DNA of 64,000 bases, taken from positions 1,345,926 through 1,409,925 of the forward strand of contig CALSQR010000001.1 in the NCBI GenBank assembly GCA_943788505.1, given 5' to 3'. The translations under genes and the position numbers were made by a program. The notes beneath the pieces are model-generated. The model was not told the origin of the DNA and made no database searches. It saw nothing but the letters and a program-made list of their open reading frames with translations. This DNA is from an uncultured bacterium (GTDB lineage: Bacteria > Bacteroidota > Rhodothermia > Rhodothermales > UBA10348). Shown here in pieces: positions 1-9,204 of this stretch (within the stretch, counting starts at the first letter, position 1; each line of letters opens with the position of its first letter).

Positions 1-1848
1 ATCGGACCCAATGCGCTAGGCCTCGTTCATGACCAGGAACTGGTCGACATGCTTGCTGAAATTGGCGTGATCCTACTGCTGTTCACCATCGGCTTGGAGT
101 TCAGCTTGGAAAAAGTCGCTCGTATTCGCCGTGCCATTGTTGTGGGTGGCGGCATTCAAGTGGCATCGACCGTACTGATAGTAGCCCTGGTGCTTGTGTT
201 CTTCGGCGTGGCGCCAAACAGCGCTATTTATACGGGATGCCTAATTGCTCTCAGCTCCACGGCTATTGTCCTCGGACTCTTGCAAGAGAAGGACGAGACC
301 GATGCGCCGCATGGCAAGCTTTCGCTAGCCGTTCTGATCTTCCAAGATCTGGCGATCGTCGTGATGGTGCTCTTAATTCCCCTACTGGCTGGCGGCGATT
401 CAACCGTAACGGACCTTTTGCTGGTCATGGCGAAAGCCCTGGCCGTTATCGCCTCCGTCTTGTTACTGGCCCGCCGAGGCGTGCCTTGGGTTCTGGAGCA
501 TGTGGCCCGAACTAGACGACCTGAGCTATTCTTATTAACCGTCGTAGCCATCTGTTTTGGAACGGCAGCCGTATCGGCCATGGTGGGTGTAAGCCTGGCC
601 CTCGGAGCATTCTTGGCTGGCCTAATCGTCAGCGAAAGCAAGTACTCGACGCAAGCGATGAGCGAGATACTACCGCTCAAAACCGTTTTCAATGCCGTGT
701 TCTTCGTCTCTGTTGGCATGCTATTGGATTTCGGGTTCTTCGTGGCCAATCCGCTTATCGTACTGGGCGTTTCTGTGAGCGTCATTCTGCTGAAGGTGGG
801 TACTACCGCTCTGGGTGTGGCTGTCCTCGGGTATCCAGCGCGAGTCTCATTGACAGTCGGAATTGGTCTTGCCCAGATTGGAGAATTTTCCTTCGTCCTT
901 GAACGAGCTGGTAGGGCTGTTGGACTGTTTCCGGCCGGAATGGAGTTGGCCGGTGCGCAGACGTTTATTGCGGCAGCGGTTCTCCTGATGCTGATCACAC
1001 CTTTTCAGCTCAACTTTGCCCCCAAGATTGCCCGGTTCTTCTATCGAAACCAACCTGAGCCCTCTTCTGACCGAAAAGCTCGAATGGAAGACCACGTCGT
1101 CATTGTCGGCTTTGGAGAAGCTGGTCGAAAATTGACCGGAGTGCTCAAAAATAGAGGTCTTCCATTCTTCGTCATCGAATTGAATGCCCAAGCTTCTAGA
1201 GAACTGCGGGAAAAGGAAATCCCCTATGTCACAGGCGATGCCCTGCGGTCTCACATCTTGGAAGCTGCCGGAATTCACACGGCAAAGATGCTAGTTTTGG
1301 TACTGAATGACCCTGCAACGGTACCAGGCATTATCAGTCAGGCACGGTTCATGAACCCTTCCGTCCAAATTATTGCTCGTACGCGATACCTCAGGTCGAT
1401 GGAGGACCTTCAGAAAAGAGGTGCTGATATCGTGGTCCCCGAAGAACTTGAAACAACAGTTCGCATTTTTTCCCATGTGTTAGGCGCGTACATGATTCCA
1501 GCAGAAGAAATCGACAGGCAAGTCCGCTTGCTTCGAGATGATGACTACGGTGTCATGCGCGGTAGTATCCAAGAAGCACACCTGATGGTTCTGCAGGGCC
1601 TCGATGAAGATGGCCTCCACACCCGAGCCGTTGCCGTTCGAGAAGGAACTCCTGCCACCGGTCGCACTCTTGCAGAATTAGCTCTGCGTCGGGATCACGA
1701 AATGACCGTTGTTGCCGTCAGACGAGGGCAACGGACCATGGCCAGCCCTTCTGGCGACTTTCGGGTGGAAGTCGGAGATCGATTAATTATGATTGGACTT
1801 GCGGAACGGTTCGCGGCGTGCGCAGATCTTTTTCGACCTTCGACCTGA
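1..1848 (+). CDS. Kef-type monovalent cation:proton antiporter with TrkA-N/TrkA-C domains (5' truncated)
   Basis: The reading frame is open from base 1 and the residues before the first ATG (position 49) already look like the family's early conserved loop (GPNALGLVHDQE, then the LLLFTIGLEFS helix), so the true start lies left of the window. The first half is a chain of about ten or more hydrophobic segments, ending near base 1050. It is followed by a cytoplasmic RCK/TrkA-N nucleotide-binding domain (VVIVGFGEAGRKL, about bases 1090-1450) and a TrkA-C domain (about 1560-1840). In this family the membrane part exchanges K+ or Na+ for protons at the inner membrane and the TrkA part senses nucleotides or ligands. 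No glutathione-gating partner gene is visible. The ion specificity cannot be read from the sequence. It converges with the leftward protease gene after a 37-base gap. Confidence 0.93.
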   Translation: MGPNALGLVHDQELVDMLAEIGVILLLFTIGLEFSLEKVARIRRAIVVGGGIQVASTVLIVALVLVFFGVAPNSAIYTGCLIALSSTAIVLGLLQEKDETDAPHGKLSLAVLIFQDLAIVVMVLLIPLLAGGDSTVTDLLLVMAKALAVIASVLLLARRGVPWVLEHVARTRRPELFLLTVVAICFGTAAVSAMVGVSLALGAFLAGLIVSESKYSTQAMSEILPLKTVFNAVFFVSVGMLLDFGFFVANPLIVLGVSVSVILLKVGTTALGVAVLGYPARVSLTVGIGLAQIGEFSFVLERAGRAVGLFPAGMELAGAQTFIAAAVLLMLITPFQLNFAPKIARFFYRNQPEPSSDRKARMEDHVVIVGFGEAGRKLTGVLKNRGLPFFVIELNAQASRELREKEIPYVTGDALRSHILEAAGIHTAKMLVLVLNDPATVPGIISQARFMNPSVQIIARTRYLRSMEDLQKRGADIVVPEELETTVRIFSHVLGAYMIPAEEIDRQVRLLRDDDYGVMRGSIQEAHLMVLQGLDEDGLHTRAVAVREGTPATGRTLAELALRRDHEMTVVAVRRGQRTMASPSGDFRVEVGDRLIMIGLAERFAACADLFRPST

Positions 1849-1885
1849 CGAATCGGGCGCTGCCGCAGAGGGAGTCAAGGACGTA

Positions 1886-3544
1886 TTAGCGCAGCAAGGC
1901 CTCCAGACGACCTTCCTCCTGTAACAATGCCTGGGCCTGGGAAATCCATCCGTCGCTTGCTATTTCTTCTGATATTTGATCACTCTGCTCGAGAAGACGA
2001 GTGTCAATCTCATGCTGGATATGCATGAGAATGCGGTCTTCGATCGAGGCAAGCTGGTCTGATTTAGCCACTTCTACCGCTGTTTTTAGCCGCTCCAACT
2101 CATCAGTAATTCCGTCAAATCCCGTCTCGACGCTTTCCAGTTCCAAGGCTGATAGGGATAGGTCAAATTCTGTTGTAATGGATATGTGACTTCGGTCTAA
2201 CCACTCCAGAAAGGCTGATACTTTCTCATCGCCTGAGGCGGAACACGTCTCGTTTGATTGACAGCGTGTGGCTACCCATTCATTAGCAAATAGGAAAAAG
2301 GCCGATTCCCGTTGCAAGGCATTTTCAACTTGACCCGGCGGTTCGACTTCAATCGGCACATCCGGTTCTACTCCTCTGCCACCCCGAACAGTTCTTCCCG
2401 CGGCCGTTTCGAATTCAAGGAGGGTTGGATTTGTTGCCGTGGCTGATTCACTGCTGTATCGAGCCGACTGAATTGTCCTGCCAGTTGGCAAGAAGTAATG
2501 AGAGACCGTTAGCTTCAGTGTTGTGTTGTGAGGCAGCGGTTTAAGCACCTGTACAAGGCCCTTTCCGAGAGATGTTGTACCCATTATTACAGCACGATCC
2601 ATGTCTTGAAGAGCTCCAGATACGATTTCCGAAGCAGATGCACTGTATTCATTGACAAGGATCACGAGGGGCACGTCTGGGAAAAGAGGGTCCTCATCCG
2701 TTCTGAACTCCTGAACCACTCCATCTATCCGAGATCGGGTAGTAACCACTAACGACCCTTTTGGGGCAAAATTCCCCACTACATTGACTGCTTCTGATAA
2801 AAGGCCGCCTGGATTGCCCCTCAAATCCAAGACCATTCCATGAAGAGGAACGCTTCGGTTCAGTGTTCGAAAAGCGCGCTTCACCTCCCTTCCTGCTCGA
2901 TTCCCGAAGCGATCAAGACGAACGTAAGCAATGGCCTCCGACGAGTCTGCACCAAGCCATCCAGCTCGAGAGACGTTTACAGCTCGAGGCTTGATGCGTG
3001 GAAGGACAAACGACCTGGGGGCTACCTCTCCGGTCCGCTGAATAAGAATCTGTACGACCGTCCCAGGCTGACCAAGCAGCAAATTGGTGGCTTCCATCAC
3101 GGTTAATCCGTCTGTCGATGTCTCTCCTATCTGGAGAATTATATCGCCAGGACGAACTCCTTTCTGGTAGGCAGTAGCCTCCCCATCGGGCGCCAATACA
3201 GAGAGCCGGCCACCTTTTCGGCCTATCGATAGTCCCACTCCGCCAAGATTTTGCTGTTGAAGGATGCGCGAGTCAACCATTGCAGCCTCATCATAGAAGT
3301 GCGTATACGGATCGAGTTGCTCCAGCATAGCATCGATTCCCGCTCGCATAAATGGCGTTGGGCGCACGTCGTCTACGTATCCCAAAGCGATCTCTTCATA
3401 TAGTGCCCCGAAAACCTCAAAATTCTTTCTCAGCTCGAACAGATCATCATTTGAGCGAAAGGCGGAAAGAAGAACAACGGCGCCCAGTAGGCCGGCAATA
3501 GGGAGTGCGAATCGTTTCATAAGTCCTAGAATGGTTTCATTCAT
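1886..3544 (-). CDS. S41 family carboxy-terminal processing protease (CtpA/Prc-like)
   Basis: 552 residues. An N-terminal hydrophobic segment (about residues 10-28) acts as a signal anchor, placing the enzyme in the periplasm. A PDZ domain (about 95-172) with the GVGLSIG strand and the RPGDIILQIG loop binds substrate C-termini. The S41 core follows (about 200-375): LDLRGNPGG, then the nucleophile region NEYSASASEI (Ser303 by spacing) and the general base in SLGKG (Lys328). The 25-residue Ser-Lys spacing matches E. coli Prc. The C-terminal 150 residues are charged and probably helical, with no family I recognise. Last gene of a leftward set headed by the DUF4159 gene. The start could also be Met9 (3520). 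Family assignment is firm; substrates are unknown. Confidence 0.94.
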   Translation of the reverse strand: MNETILGLMKRFALPIAGLLGAVVLLSAFRSNDDLFELRKNFEVFGALYEEIALGYVDDVRPTPFMRAGIDAMLEQLDPYTHFYDEAAMVDSRILQQQNLGGVGLSIGRKGGRLSVLAPDGEATAYQKGVRPGDIILQIGETSTDGLTVMEATNLLLGQPGTVVQILIQRTGEVAPRSFVLPRIKPRAVNVSRAGWLGADSSEAIAYVRLDRFGNRAGREVKRAFRTLNRSVPLHGMVLDLRGNPGGLLSEAVNVVGNFAPKGSLVVTTRSRIDGVVQEFRTDEDPLFPDVPLVILVNEYSASASEIVSGALQDMDRAVIMGTTSLGKGLVQVLKPLPHNTTLKLTVSHYFLPTGRTIQSARYSSESATATNPTLLEFETAAGRTVRGGRGVEPDVPIEVEPPGQVENALQRESAFFLFANEWVATRCQSNETCSASGDEKVSAFLEWLDRSHISITTEFDLSLSALELESVETGFDGITDELERLKTAVEVAKSDQLASIEDRILMHIQHEIDTRLLEQSDQISEEIASDGWISQAQALLQEEGRLEALLR

Positions 3545-3666
3545 GTCTGACGCAGGTCAGTCCATGATGATTCAACGTATTGAACGCGAGCTAAGACAAT
3601 TCTATAGCCCCTATTTGCAGCAGCTGCAGCCTTTGAGAACCATGCAGAAACATCGGAACCGGAGAC

Positions 3667-4542
3667 CTACGAAAGGGCAGCTTCCAATTCACGTTTGCGC
3701 TTTCGCTCAACGAACCCTGCTACAAGGATCGAGGCCTCATACAGAAGCAGCAGCGGCATAGCCACCAGAACCTGACTGATTGGATCCGGAGGTGTGAAAA
3801 ACGCAGCCAAGACAAGGCACGTAATCAATGCGTATTTCCTCGCGCCTCTCAGACGATCAGGCGTTGCAATGCCAAGCTTTGCTAAGAAGTACACGACGAC
3901 CGGTAATTCGAAGAGGACGCCGACCCCAAATGACCAGAACGTGATCATTTCGAAGTACTTCGTGATATCGAATTCGTTGACGATCTCTGGTGAAATCTGA
4001 TACTGGGCAAAGAACTGCAACGCCAACGGCGTAATGACGAAATACCCGAAACAGATTCCCAACAGGAAGAAAAAGGAGGCAAAGATGGCAGAAAAGCGCA
4101 ATCCTTTCTTCTCGGTGGGATAGAGTCCTGGCTCAATAAACTTCCAAACGTAATACACAAAAACGGGCGATCCGATGATGGCACCAACGGCCAACGCTGT
4201 CCCCCAATCTGTAAAGAACTGTCCGGTCACGGTGCGATTCTGCAGAACGAACTCGGTCGTCTCAATTCCAAAAACTCGATAGCTAATGAAATCTGGTTTT
4301 TTAGGCCCAAGTAGAATGTTTTGAATAACCCAACGGCGAAATATTGCTGCGACGGCCGTAAAGAAAATGATACCACCAATTCCCTTGAACAGGGTCCATC
4401 TCAGTTCTTCAAGATGATCCAAGAAACCCATATCAGCTTCTTCAACACCCAAAGGAACGACCTCACCCGTCTCGCCATCACCTGCGTGCGGCGTGTCGAC
4501 TTCTTGGCGACTTTTGCTTTTTCGACGTAAAAATGAAATCAT
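3667..4542 (-). CDS. tatC: Sec-independent (Tat) protein translocase subunit TatC
   Basis: 291 residues with six hydrophobic segments and the TatC landmark FLDHLEELRWTLFKG just before the first membrane helix. This glutamate-containing motif binds the twin-arginine signal. Further family marks are the EPGLYPTEKKGLRFS loop and the F-x-x-P region (FELPVVVYFLAKLGI). It recognises folded Tat substrates at the inner membrane. A 35-residue hydrophilic N-terminal extension (serine/arginine start, then acidic) precedes the motif and is longer than in E. coli; I kept the upstream ATG because no closer one exists. tatA/tatB are not in the window. It lies 31 bases after the phosphoribosyltransferase gene in the same leftward set. 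Confidence 0.96.
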   Translation of the reverse strand: MISFLRRKSKSRQEVDTPHAGDGETGEVVPLGVEEADMGFLDHLEELRWTLFKGIGGIIFFTAVAAIFRRWVIQNILLGPKKPDFISYRVFGIETTEFVLQNRTVTGQFFTDWGTALAVGAIIGSPVFVYYVWKFIEPGLYPTEKKGLRFSAIFASFFFLLGICFGYFVITPLALQFFAQYQISPEIVNEFDITKYFEMITFWSFGVGVLFELPVVVYFLAKLGIATPDRLRGARKYALITCLVLAAFFTPPDPISQVLVAMPLLLLYEASILVAGFVERKRKRELEAALS

Positions 4543-4573
4543 CCTGTGACTGGGCCTTGATGGGAAGGCACTT

Positions 4574-5149
4574 TTAACGCTCGTTTTCGCGAAGGTTCAG
4601 ATCAAGAAGCGAATCCACCCACAAGCCTGACTGCTCGAGACGGGGCCTCCCCCCACTCCAGGTGAAGTTGAAGAGGGTCATCACGCCCACTACCTGAAAA
4701 CCATCCTTACGCAATAGTTCGACGGCCTTCCAGGCTGAGCGACCGCTGTTGAGGATATCGTCCAGAAGAACTACCGGCTTTTCACGCATAAGAGGCCCCT
4801 CGACCAAGCGCCGACGTCCGTGCAGCTTGCGCGCTTCTCGTACAAATCCACCCATGAACGGCGGGTTTGAGTCGGAAGACACAACCGACGCTACCAAAGC
4901 ATAGGAACCAAACCCAAACCCGACCACTTGATCAACCCCTTTGGCACGCAAGCGCTCTCCCAGAACACGACCGATTTCTGGCATAATCGTACCGTTCAGC
5001 ATCGGGATACGCGTATCCAGCAACCAACCTATGGGTTGCCCTCGCGGGTCAGTTATGGCTTCCTGTTCACTTCGAACAAGAGCCATATCGTAGAGCTGGC
5101 GACCCAGATCCACAAGCTCGTCATACGTGGCAGGCGACAGATTGGACAT
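4574..5149 (-). CDS. type I phosphoribosyltransferase, orotate phosphoribosyltransferase-like
   Basis: 191 residues. The PRPP-binding loop of type I phosphoribosyltransferases is clear: four hydrophobic residues, two aspartates and a small-residue turn (VVLLDDILNSGRSA, about residues 125-138). The upstream fold (GFGFGSYALVASV as the PPi loop, then MGGFVREARKLHG) resembles PyrE-like proteins. The C-terminus (FNFTWSGGRPRLEQSGLWVDSLLDL) also resembles orotate phosphoribosyltransferase relatives. Whether orotate is really the substrate is uncertain: no other pyrimidine gene is adjacent, and sequences of this kind are often annotated only as phosphoribosyltransferase. It sits between glyA (19-base gap) and tatC (31-base gap), so it is probably co-transcribed with both. 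Confidence 0.82.
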   Translation of the reverse strand: MSNLSPATYDELVDLGRQLYDMALVRSEQEAITDPRGQPIGWLLDTRIPMLNGTIMPEIGRVLGERLRAKGVDQVVGFGFGSYALVASVVSSDSNPPFMGGFVREARKLHGRRRLVEGPLMREKPVVLLDDILNSGRSAWKAVELLRKDGFQVVGVMTLFNFTWSGGRPRLEQSGLWVDSLLDLNLRENER

Positions 5150-5168
5150 GGGAAATTTTAGGGTGGGG

Positions 5169-6476
5169 TCAGGCCGTCACAAAATCATACAGCGGGAAAC
5201 GATCCGTCATCTCGTGGATGGCTCCCTTTACCTGTTTGATTACGTCTTCGTTGCCAGGATTAGTGATCACGCGATCCATCAAGGATACGATCTGTCGAAA
5301 ATCATCCTCTTTCAAGCCTCGCGTCGTCATGGCAGGCGTTCCTACACGAATACCGCTGGTCACAAACGGACTCTGGTCATCAAACGGGACCATGTTCTTG
5401 TTAACCGTAATGTCTGCTGCCTGAAGAGCGATTTCAGCATCCTTTCCGGTGATATTCTTGTTCCGTAGATCAAGTAGGGCCAGATGATTATCCGTACCGC
5501 CGGACACTGCCTCATATCCCAACTCTAGGAAAGCACTCGTCATTGCCTTCGCATTTGCGATGACTTGCCGACTGTACTCAGTGAATGAGGGATCCAGCGC
5601 TTCTTTGAAGGCAACGGCCTTGGCAGCGATAACATGCATCAACGGACCACCCTGAAAACCAGGGAAAACGGCCGAATCAAATAACTCGCCCCAGTTCTTA
5701 ACCCGCCCTGACTTGGGTGCCACTTTGCCGATGGTGTTTTCACTGTCCTTCCCGATGAGCAGCATACCTGCGCGCGGTCCACGAAGTGTTTTGTGAGTTG
5801 TGGTAGAGACAATATGACAATGCGGCATTGGGTTGTTTAGCAAACCAGCTGCGATGAGACCGGCAGTGTGTGCCATATCCATCCATAGAAAAGCCCCAAC
5901 TTCATCCGCTATCGAGCGAAACGCCTCGTAATCAAAATCTCTCGTGTATGCCGATGCCCCAATAGAAATCATGCGAGGGCGAATGGATAGGGCCTTTTCG
6001 CGGACCTTATTCATATCAATCCGACCAGCGTTGGGACCATCACGATCCACGCCGTAGTGTTCGGCCCGGTAGAGGACTCCTGAGAAATTAACCGGACTGC
6101 CATGCGTCAAATGACCTCCATGCGAAAGGTCAAGCCCCAGAAACGTATCACCCGGATTCATGAGTGTGAAGTAGATAGCAGCATTGGCGTTGGCACCCGA
6201 ATGAGGCTGAACGTTTACCCAATCACACCCGAACAGCTCTTTTGCTCTATCTCGTGCGAGATCTTCGACCTGATCAACAACTTGGCATCCCCCGTAATAG
6301 CGCTTACCTGGAAGTCCCTCGGCGTATTTGTTCGTCAAGGGCGAACCCATGGCTTGCATGACGGCACGCGAGACGAAATTTTCCGAGGCGATTAGTTCGA
6401 GCCCTTCATTTTGACGGGCCACTTCTTGATCCAATAGTCCAAAGACAGATGGATCTGAGTCACGAAGATGGGACAT
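5169..6476 (-). CDS. glyA: serine hydroxymethyltransferase
   Basis: 435 residues, normal for bacterial SHMT. The PLP lysine lies in [14 protein letters not shown] (Lys229); substrate and cofactor marks include [10 protein letters not shown] near residue 30, [13 protein letters not shown] near 52, and [12 protein letters not shown] near 200. The enzyme interconverts serine and glycine and charges tetrahydrofolate with a one-carbon unit in the cytoplasm. It links to gcvH and gcvP elsewhere in this window, which feed the same pool. It is the second gene of the leftward set, 68 bases after the DUF4159 gene and 19 bases before the phosphoribosyltransferase gene. Confidence 0.98.
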   Translation of the reverse strand: MSHLRDSDPSVFGLLDQEVARQNEGLELIASENFVSRAVMQAMGSPLTNKYAEGLPGKRYYGGCQVVDQVEDLARDRAKELFGCDWVNVQPHSGANANAAIYFTLMNPGDTFLGLDLSHGGHLTHGSPVNFSGVLYRAEHYGVDRDGPNAGRIDMNKVREKALSIRPRMISIGASAYTRDFDYEAFRSIADEVGAFLWMDMAHTAGLIAAGLLNNPMPHCHIVSTTTHKTLRGPRAGMLLIGKDSENTIGKVAPKSGRVKNWGELFDSAVFPGFQGGPLMHVIAAKAVAFKEALDPSFTEYSRQVIANAKAMTSAFLELGYEAVSGGTDNHLALLDLRNKNITGKDAEIALQAADITVNKNMVPFDDQSPFVTSGIRVGTPAMTTRGLKEDDFRQIVSLMDRVITNPGNEDVIKQVKGAIHEMTDRFPLYDFVTA

Positions 6477-6544
6477 GAGCAGGCAGATGAATTACAATGA
6501 AATGTGGGGGCGAAGTGCGCCCAAGGAAAATAACGTCTTTGGGG

Positions 6545-7228
6545 TCAATTCGTCATGGCATACATGAGAATATTGGTCCCCATCCTAAGAGCATCCCGAC
6601 GTAGCGCTTCAGGTTTCTCATGAACCGACATCGGCTCCCATCCGTCACCTAGGTCTGTCTCGAAGGAATAAAAAACCATCAAGCGATCATTTGCATCGAA
6701 CAATCCAAACCCTTGGGGTGGATTACCGTCGTGCTCATGCACCTTGGGCAGTCCGTTTGGAAAATCATAGGACGTATGGAAAATTGGATGATCAAAGGGC
6801 AGTTCCACGAAATCAAGCTCGGGAAATACCTTTTTCATTTCCCGTCTCATCGGCACATCGAATCCATAATTGTCGTCAATGTGCAGAAAGCCACCCGCTT
6901 CCAAATAGTGGCGCAGTCGCAATGCTTCTGACTCCGAAAACCGAACGCTACCATGCCCCGTCATATATATGTAGGGGAAGGAATACATGTTATCCGACGC
7001 CAGTTCCACTACCTCCTCGCGAGGAGCTACGTCCATCAGCGTCTCTCTTCGTACGAAAGACAGTAATTCTGGAAGAGATTCCGGGTCCCCGTACCAGTCC
7101 CCGCCGCCATCATATTTAACGCGAGCGATCGTAAACGCATGTGCATCCTGCGCAGTAGCTGAGGTCGGCAACATCAACGCTAGGACCAGTCCCAATAAGG
7201 TGACGATATGTACGGCTCGGGAATTCAT
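6545..7228 (-). CDS. DUF4159 domain-containing exported protein
   Basis: 227 residues. A signal peptide (hydrophobic run LLGLVLALMLPTSATAQ, cleavage expected after the Ala-Gln region near residue 27) implies export. The rest matches the DUF4159 type: FTIARVKYDGGGDWYGDP near the mature start, then YIYMTGHGSVRFSESE, then HYLEAGGFLHIDDNYG and DHPIFHTSYDFPNG. The fold resembles a glutamine-amidotransferase-like Rossmann domain, but no catalytic triad can be claimed. The function is unknown in the family, though members often sit near MoxR/DUF58 stress clusters, absent here. It is probably the first gene of the leftward set through ctpA, because a 282-base divergent gap separates it from argS. Confidence 0.85.
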   Translation of the reverse strand: MNSRAVHIVTLLGLVLALMLPTSATAQDAHAFTIARVKYDGGGDWYGDPESLPELLSFVRRETLMDVAPREEVVELASDNMYSFPYIYMTGHGSVRFSESEALRLRHYLEAGGFLHIDDNYGFDVPMRREMKKVFPELDFVELPFDHPIFHTSYDFPNGLPKVHEHDGNPPQGFGLFDANDRLMVFYSFETDLGDGWEPMSVHEKPEALRRDALRMGTNILMYAMTN

Positions 7229-7510
7229 GTTCGTGCGCGGTAGTACGGAGCGGATCGAGATTGGTTTTGCCGTTCGTCTACGAAAATTAGCTCAATCCGA
7301 ATGTCTCGGCGCTATCCCTTACCCTTCACAGGGTCCAATCACTCTTTTTGCGAAGCGTATGTGGACTTTGAGTGATCCTGAGTGGGAATGCGTATCCATG
7401 AGGGCTGAATTTGGTAGATTCCGGTCTACGGTCTGGTACGACAACCGGATTGATCTAGACTACCACCGCATTCCAACCGATTTTTCATTCCCGGCCCGGG
7501 TAGGATATCA
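7229..7510. other. divergent intergenic region, DUF4159 gene / argS
   Basis: 282 bases between two divergent genes, so it must contain the start signals for both transcripts. A rightward frame stays open across it by chance, but it has no family resemblance and runs into argS out of frame. I see no tRNA-like fold, no strong dyad and no convincing -35/-10 pair. A short GGTAGGAT just before the argS ATG may serve as a weak ribosome binding site. Confidence 0.5.
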
Positions 7511-9202
7511 ATGCAGGATTATCTCAGCGACAGTATTCTTCGCGCTCTCGAATCTATGGGCGGAGCGCCTAAAGGCTTCGAACCGGAGTTCGAACAACCA
7601 GCCAATCCGGACCATGGCGACCTGTCGTGTAATGCTGCCTTGAAGCTGGCTCGGCATTTTCGAAAGGCACCTCGTCAGATTGCGGAAGAGATCAGTACAC
7701 AATTGATCGGGTTACCGCTCGACTCGTCCCGGATTTCTGCTGTTGAAGTAGCTGGCCCTGGCTTTCTGAATTTTCGATTTTCAACCGCCCATTTGAATGA
7801 AGCCCTCGCGACCATTCTAGCTGCAGGCGATTCATGGGGACGATCTGAGGACGGCCGTGGCCGACGGGCCCTCGTCGAATTTGTCAGCGCTAATCCTACT
7901 GGCCCCTTGACCGTCGGCCACGGCCGAAATGCGGTTCTGGGAGATACCATGGCCACACTCCTTGAGTGGAGTGGCTTCGATGTCGACAGGGAATATTATT
8001 TCAACGATGCTGGTCGACAGATGCGCATCCTGGGAGAATCAGTTCGCGCAAGGTACATGGCTCATGTCAACCCAGCTATTGAAACGAAGGTAATCGGCGA
8101 TGAGGATGAACGCCTAACTGTGCCTATCTCTTTCCCCGAGGATGGTTACCGAGGAGACTATATCGATGAGATCGCTCGAACGTTGCTTACCAAAGACGGC
8201 GCTGATCTAGATACGGATGCAGATCCTGCTCCCTTCAAGAAAGCAGCTGAAAAGGCAATTTTCGCCGATATAGAAACGACATTGGAGCGCCTGAAGATCA
8301 AGATGGATTCGTTCTTCAACGAACGGACGCTGTATGATTCGAACCGGGTCTGGGAAATAGTAGAGCAGTTCCGCGAAAAAGACCTCGCCTACGATAAAGA
8401 TGGTGCTGTATGGCTGCGGACTACCGCATTCGGAAAAGAAACCGACACGGTGCTGGTCAAGAGCACTGGTGAGCCGACTTACCGGTTGCCTGACATTGGA
8501 TACCACGCCGATAAACTTGATCGCGGGTATGACTTATGCTTGGATGTGTTTGGCGCTGACCACATAGCCACATTCCCCGACGTAATTGATGGCATTCGAT
8601 CCCTCGGCTATGAAGCCGACAAAGTAGATGTCGTCATCTACCAGTTCGTGACGCTGGTCAGGGGTGGACAACCTGTCAAAATGAGCACTCGTAAGGCAAC
8701 CTATGTGACGCTTGATGAGCTCATGGATGAGGTAGGTGAGGATGTCACGAGATATTTCTTCCTGATGCGATCACCTAACACACATCTTGAATTTGACCTC
8801 GATTTGGCCAAGGAAGCATCAGACAAAAATCCAGTTTTTTATCTGCAATACGCGCATGCTCGAATCGCATCGATCCTTAGAAAAGCCGAGGAAGTGGGGC
8901 TCAGTTACCAAGAGGATGCTGACCTTTCCCTGCTTTCTCATGAAACAGAACAGGCGCTCATCAAAGAACTGATGGGACTCCCGGAAGTCATCGCCCGGGC
9001 CGCTGAAAACCGTGAGCCACACCGCCTGTCTAACTACCTGCGCGAAGTGGCTGTAGCTTTTACTCAGTTTTACGGTAACTGCCGCATCATTGGGGAAGAA
9101 GAAGGCCTGGCTCGGGCTCGCATGAAGTTGGCCTTGGCCGCCGGTCAAGTTTTGAGAAACGGACTTACGGTACTAGGATTATCCGCACCGGAGAGGATGT
9201 AA
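7511..9202 (+). CDS. argS: arginyl-tRNA synthetase
   Basis: 563 residues. Class I synthetase: N-terminal Arg_S additional domain (residues 1-85), the HIGH-type signature in NPTGPLTVGHGRNAV (about 123-137), the KMSKS-type loop in VKMSTRKATYVTLDE (about 390-404), and a C-terminal DALR anticodon-binding domain with the NPVFYLQYAHARI helix at its start. It attaches arginine to tRNA-Arg in the cytoplasm. Start at 7511 follows a weak purine-rich site. Two bases separate it from pheA, so the two are almost certainly co-transcribed. Confidence 0.98.
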   Translation: MQDYLSDSILRALESMGGAPKGFEPEFEQPANPDHGDLSCNAALKLARHFRKAPRQIAEEISTQLIGLPLDSSRISAVEVAGPGFLNFRFSTAHLNEALATILAAGDSWGRSEDGRGRRALVEFVSANPTGPLTVGHGRNAVLGDTMATLLEWSGFDVDREYYFNDAGRQMRILGESVRARYMAHVNPAIETKVIGDEDERLTVPISFPEDGYRGDYIDEIARTLLTKDGADLDTDADPAPFKKAAEKAIFADIETTLERLKIKMDSFFNERTLYDSNRVWEIVEQFREKDLAYDKDGAVWLRTTAFGKETDTVLVKSTGEPTYRLPDIGYHADKLDRGYDLCLDVFGADHIATFPDVIDGIRSLGYEADKVDVVIYQFVTLVRGGQPVKMSTRKATYVTLDELMDEVGEDVTRYFFLMRSPNTHLEFDLDLAKEASDKNPVFYLQYAHARIASILRKAEEVGLSYQEDADLSLLSHETEQALIKELMGLPEVIARAAENREPHRLSNYLREVAVAFTQFYGNCRIIGEEEGLARARMKLALAAGQVLRNGLTVLGLSAPERM

Positions 9203-9204
9203 TC

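Noticed and set aside
228..998. Long leftward open frame inside the Kef antiporter gene
   Set aside because: Antisense to a clearly conserved gene; product is Arg/Thr/Ser-rich with no family likeness.
6987..7643. Rightward 218-codon frame covering the DUF4159/argS gap
   Set aside because: It runs antisense to DUF4159 and out of frame into argS, with no recognisable protein features.
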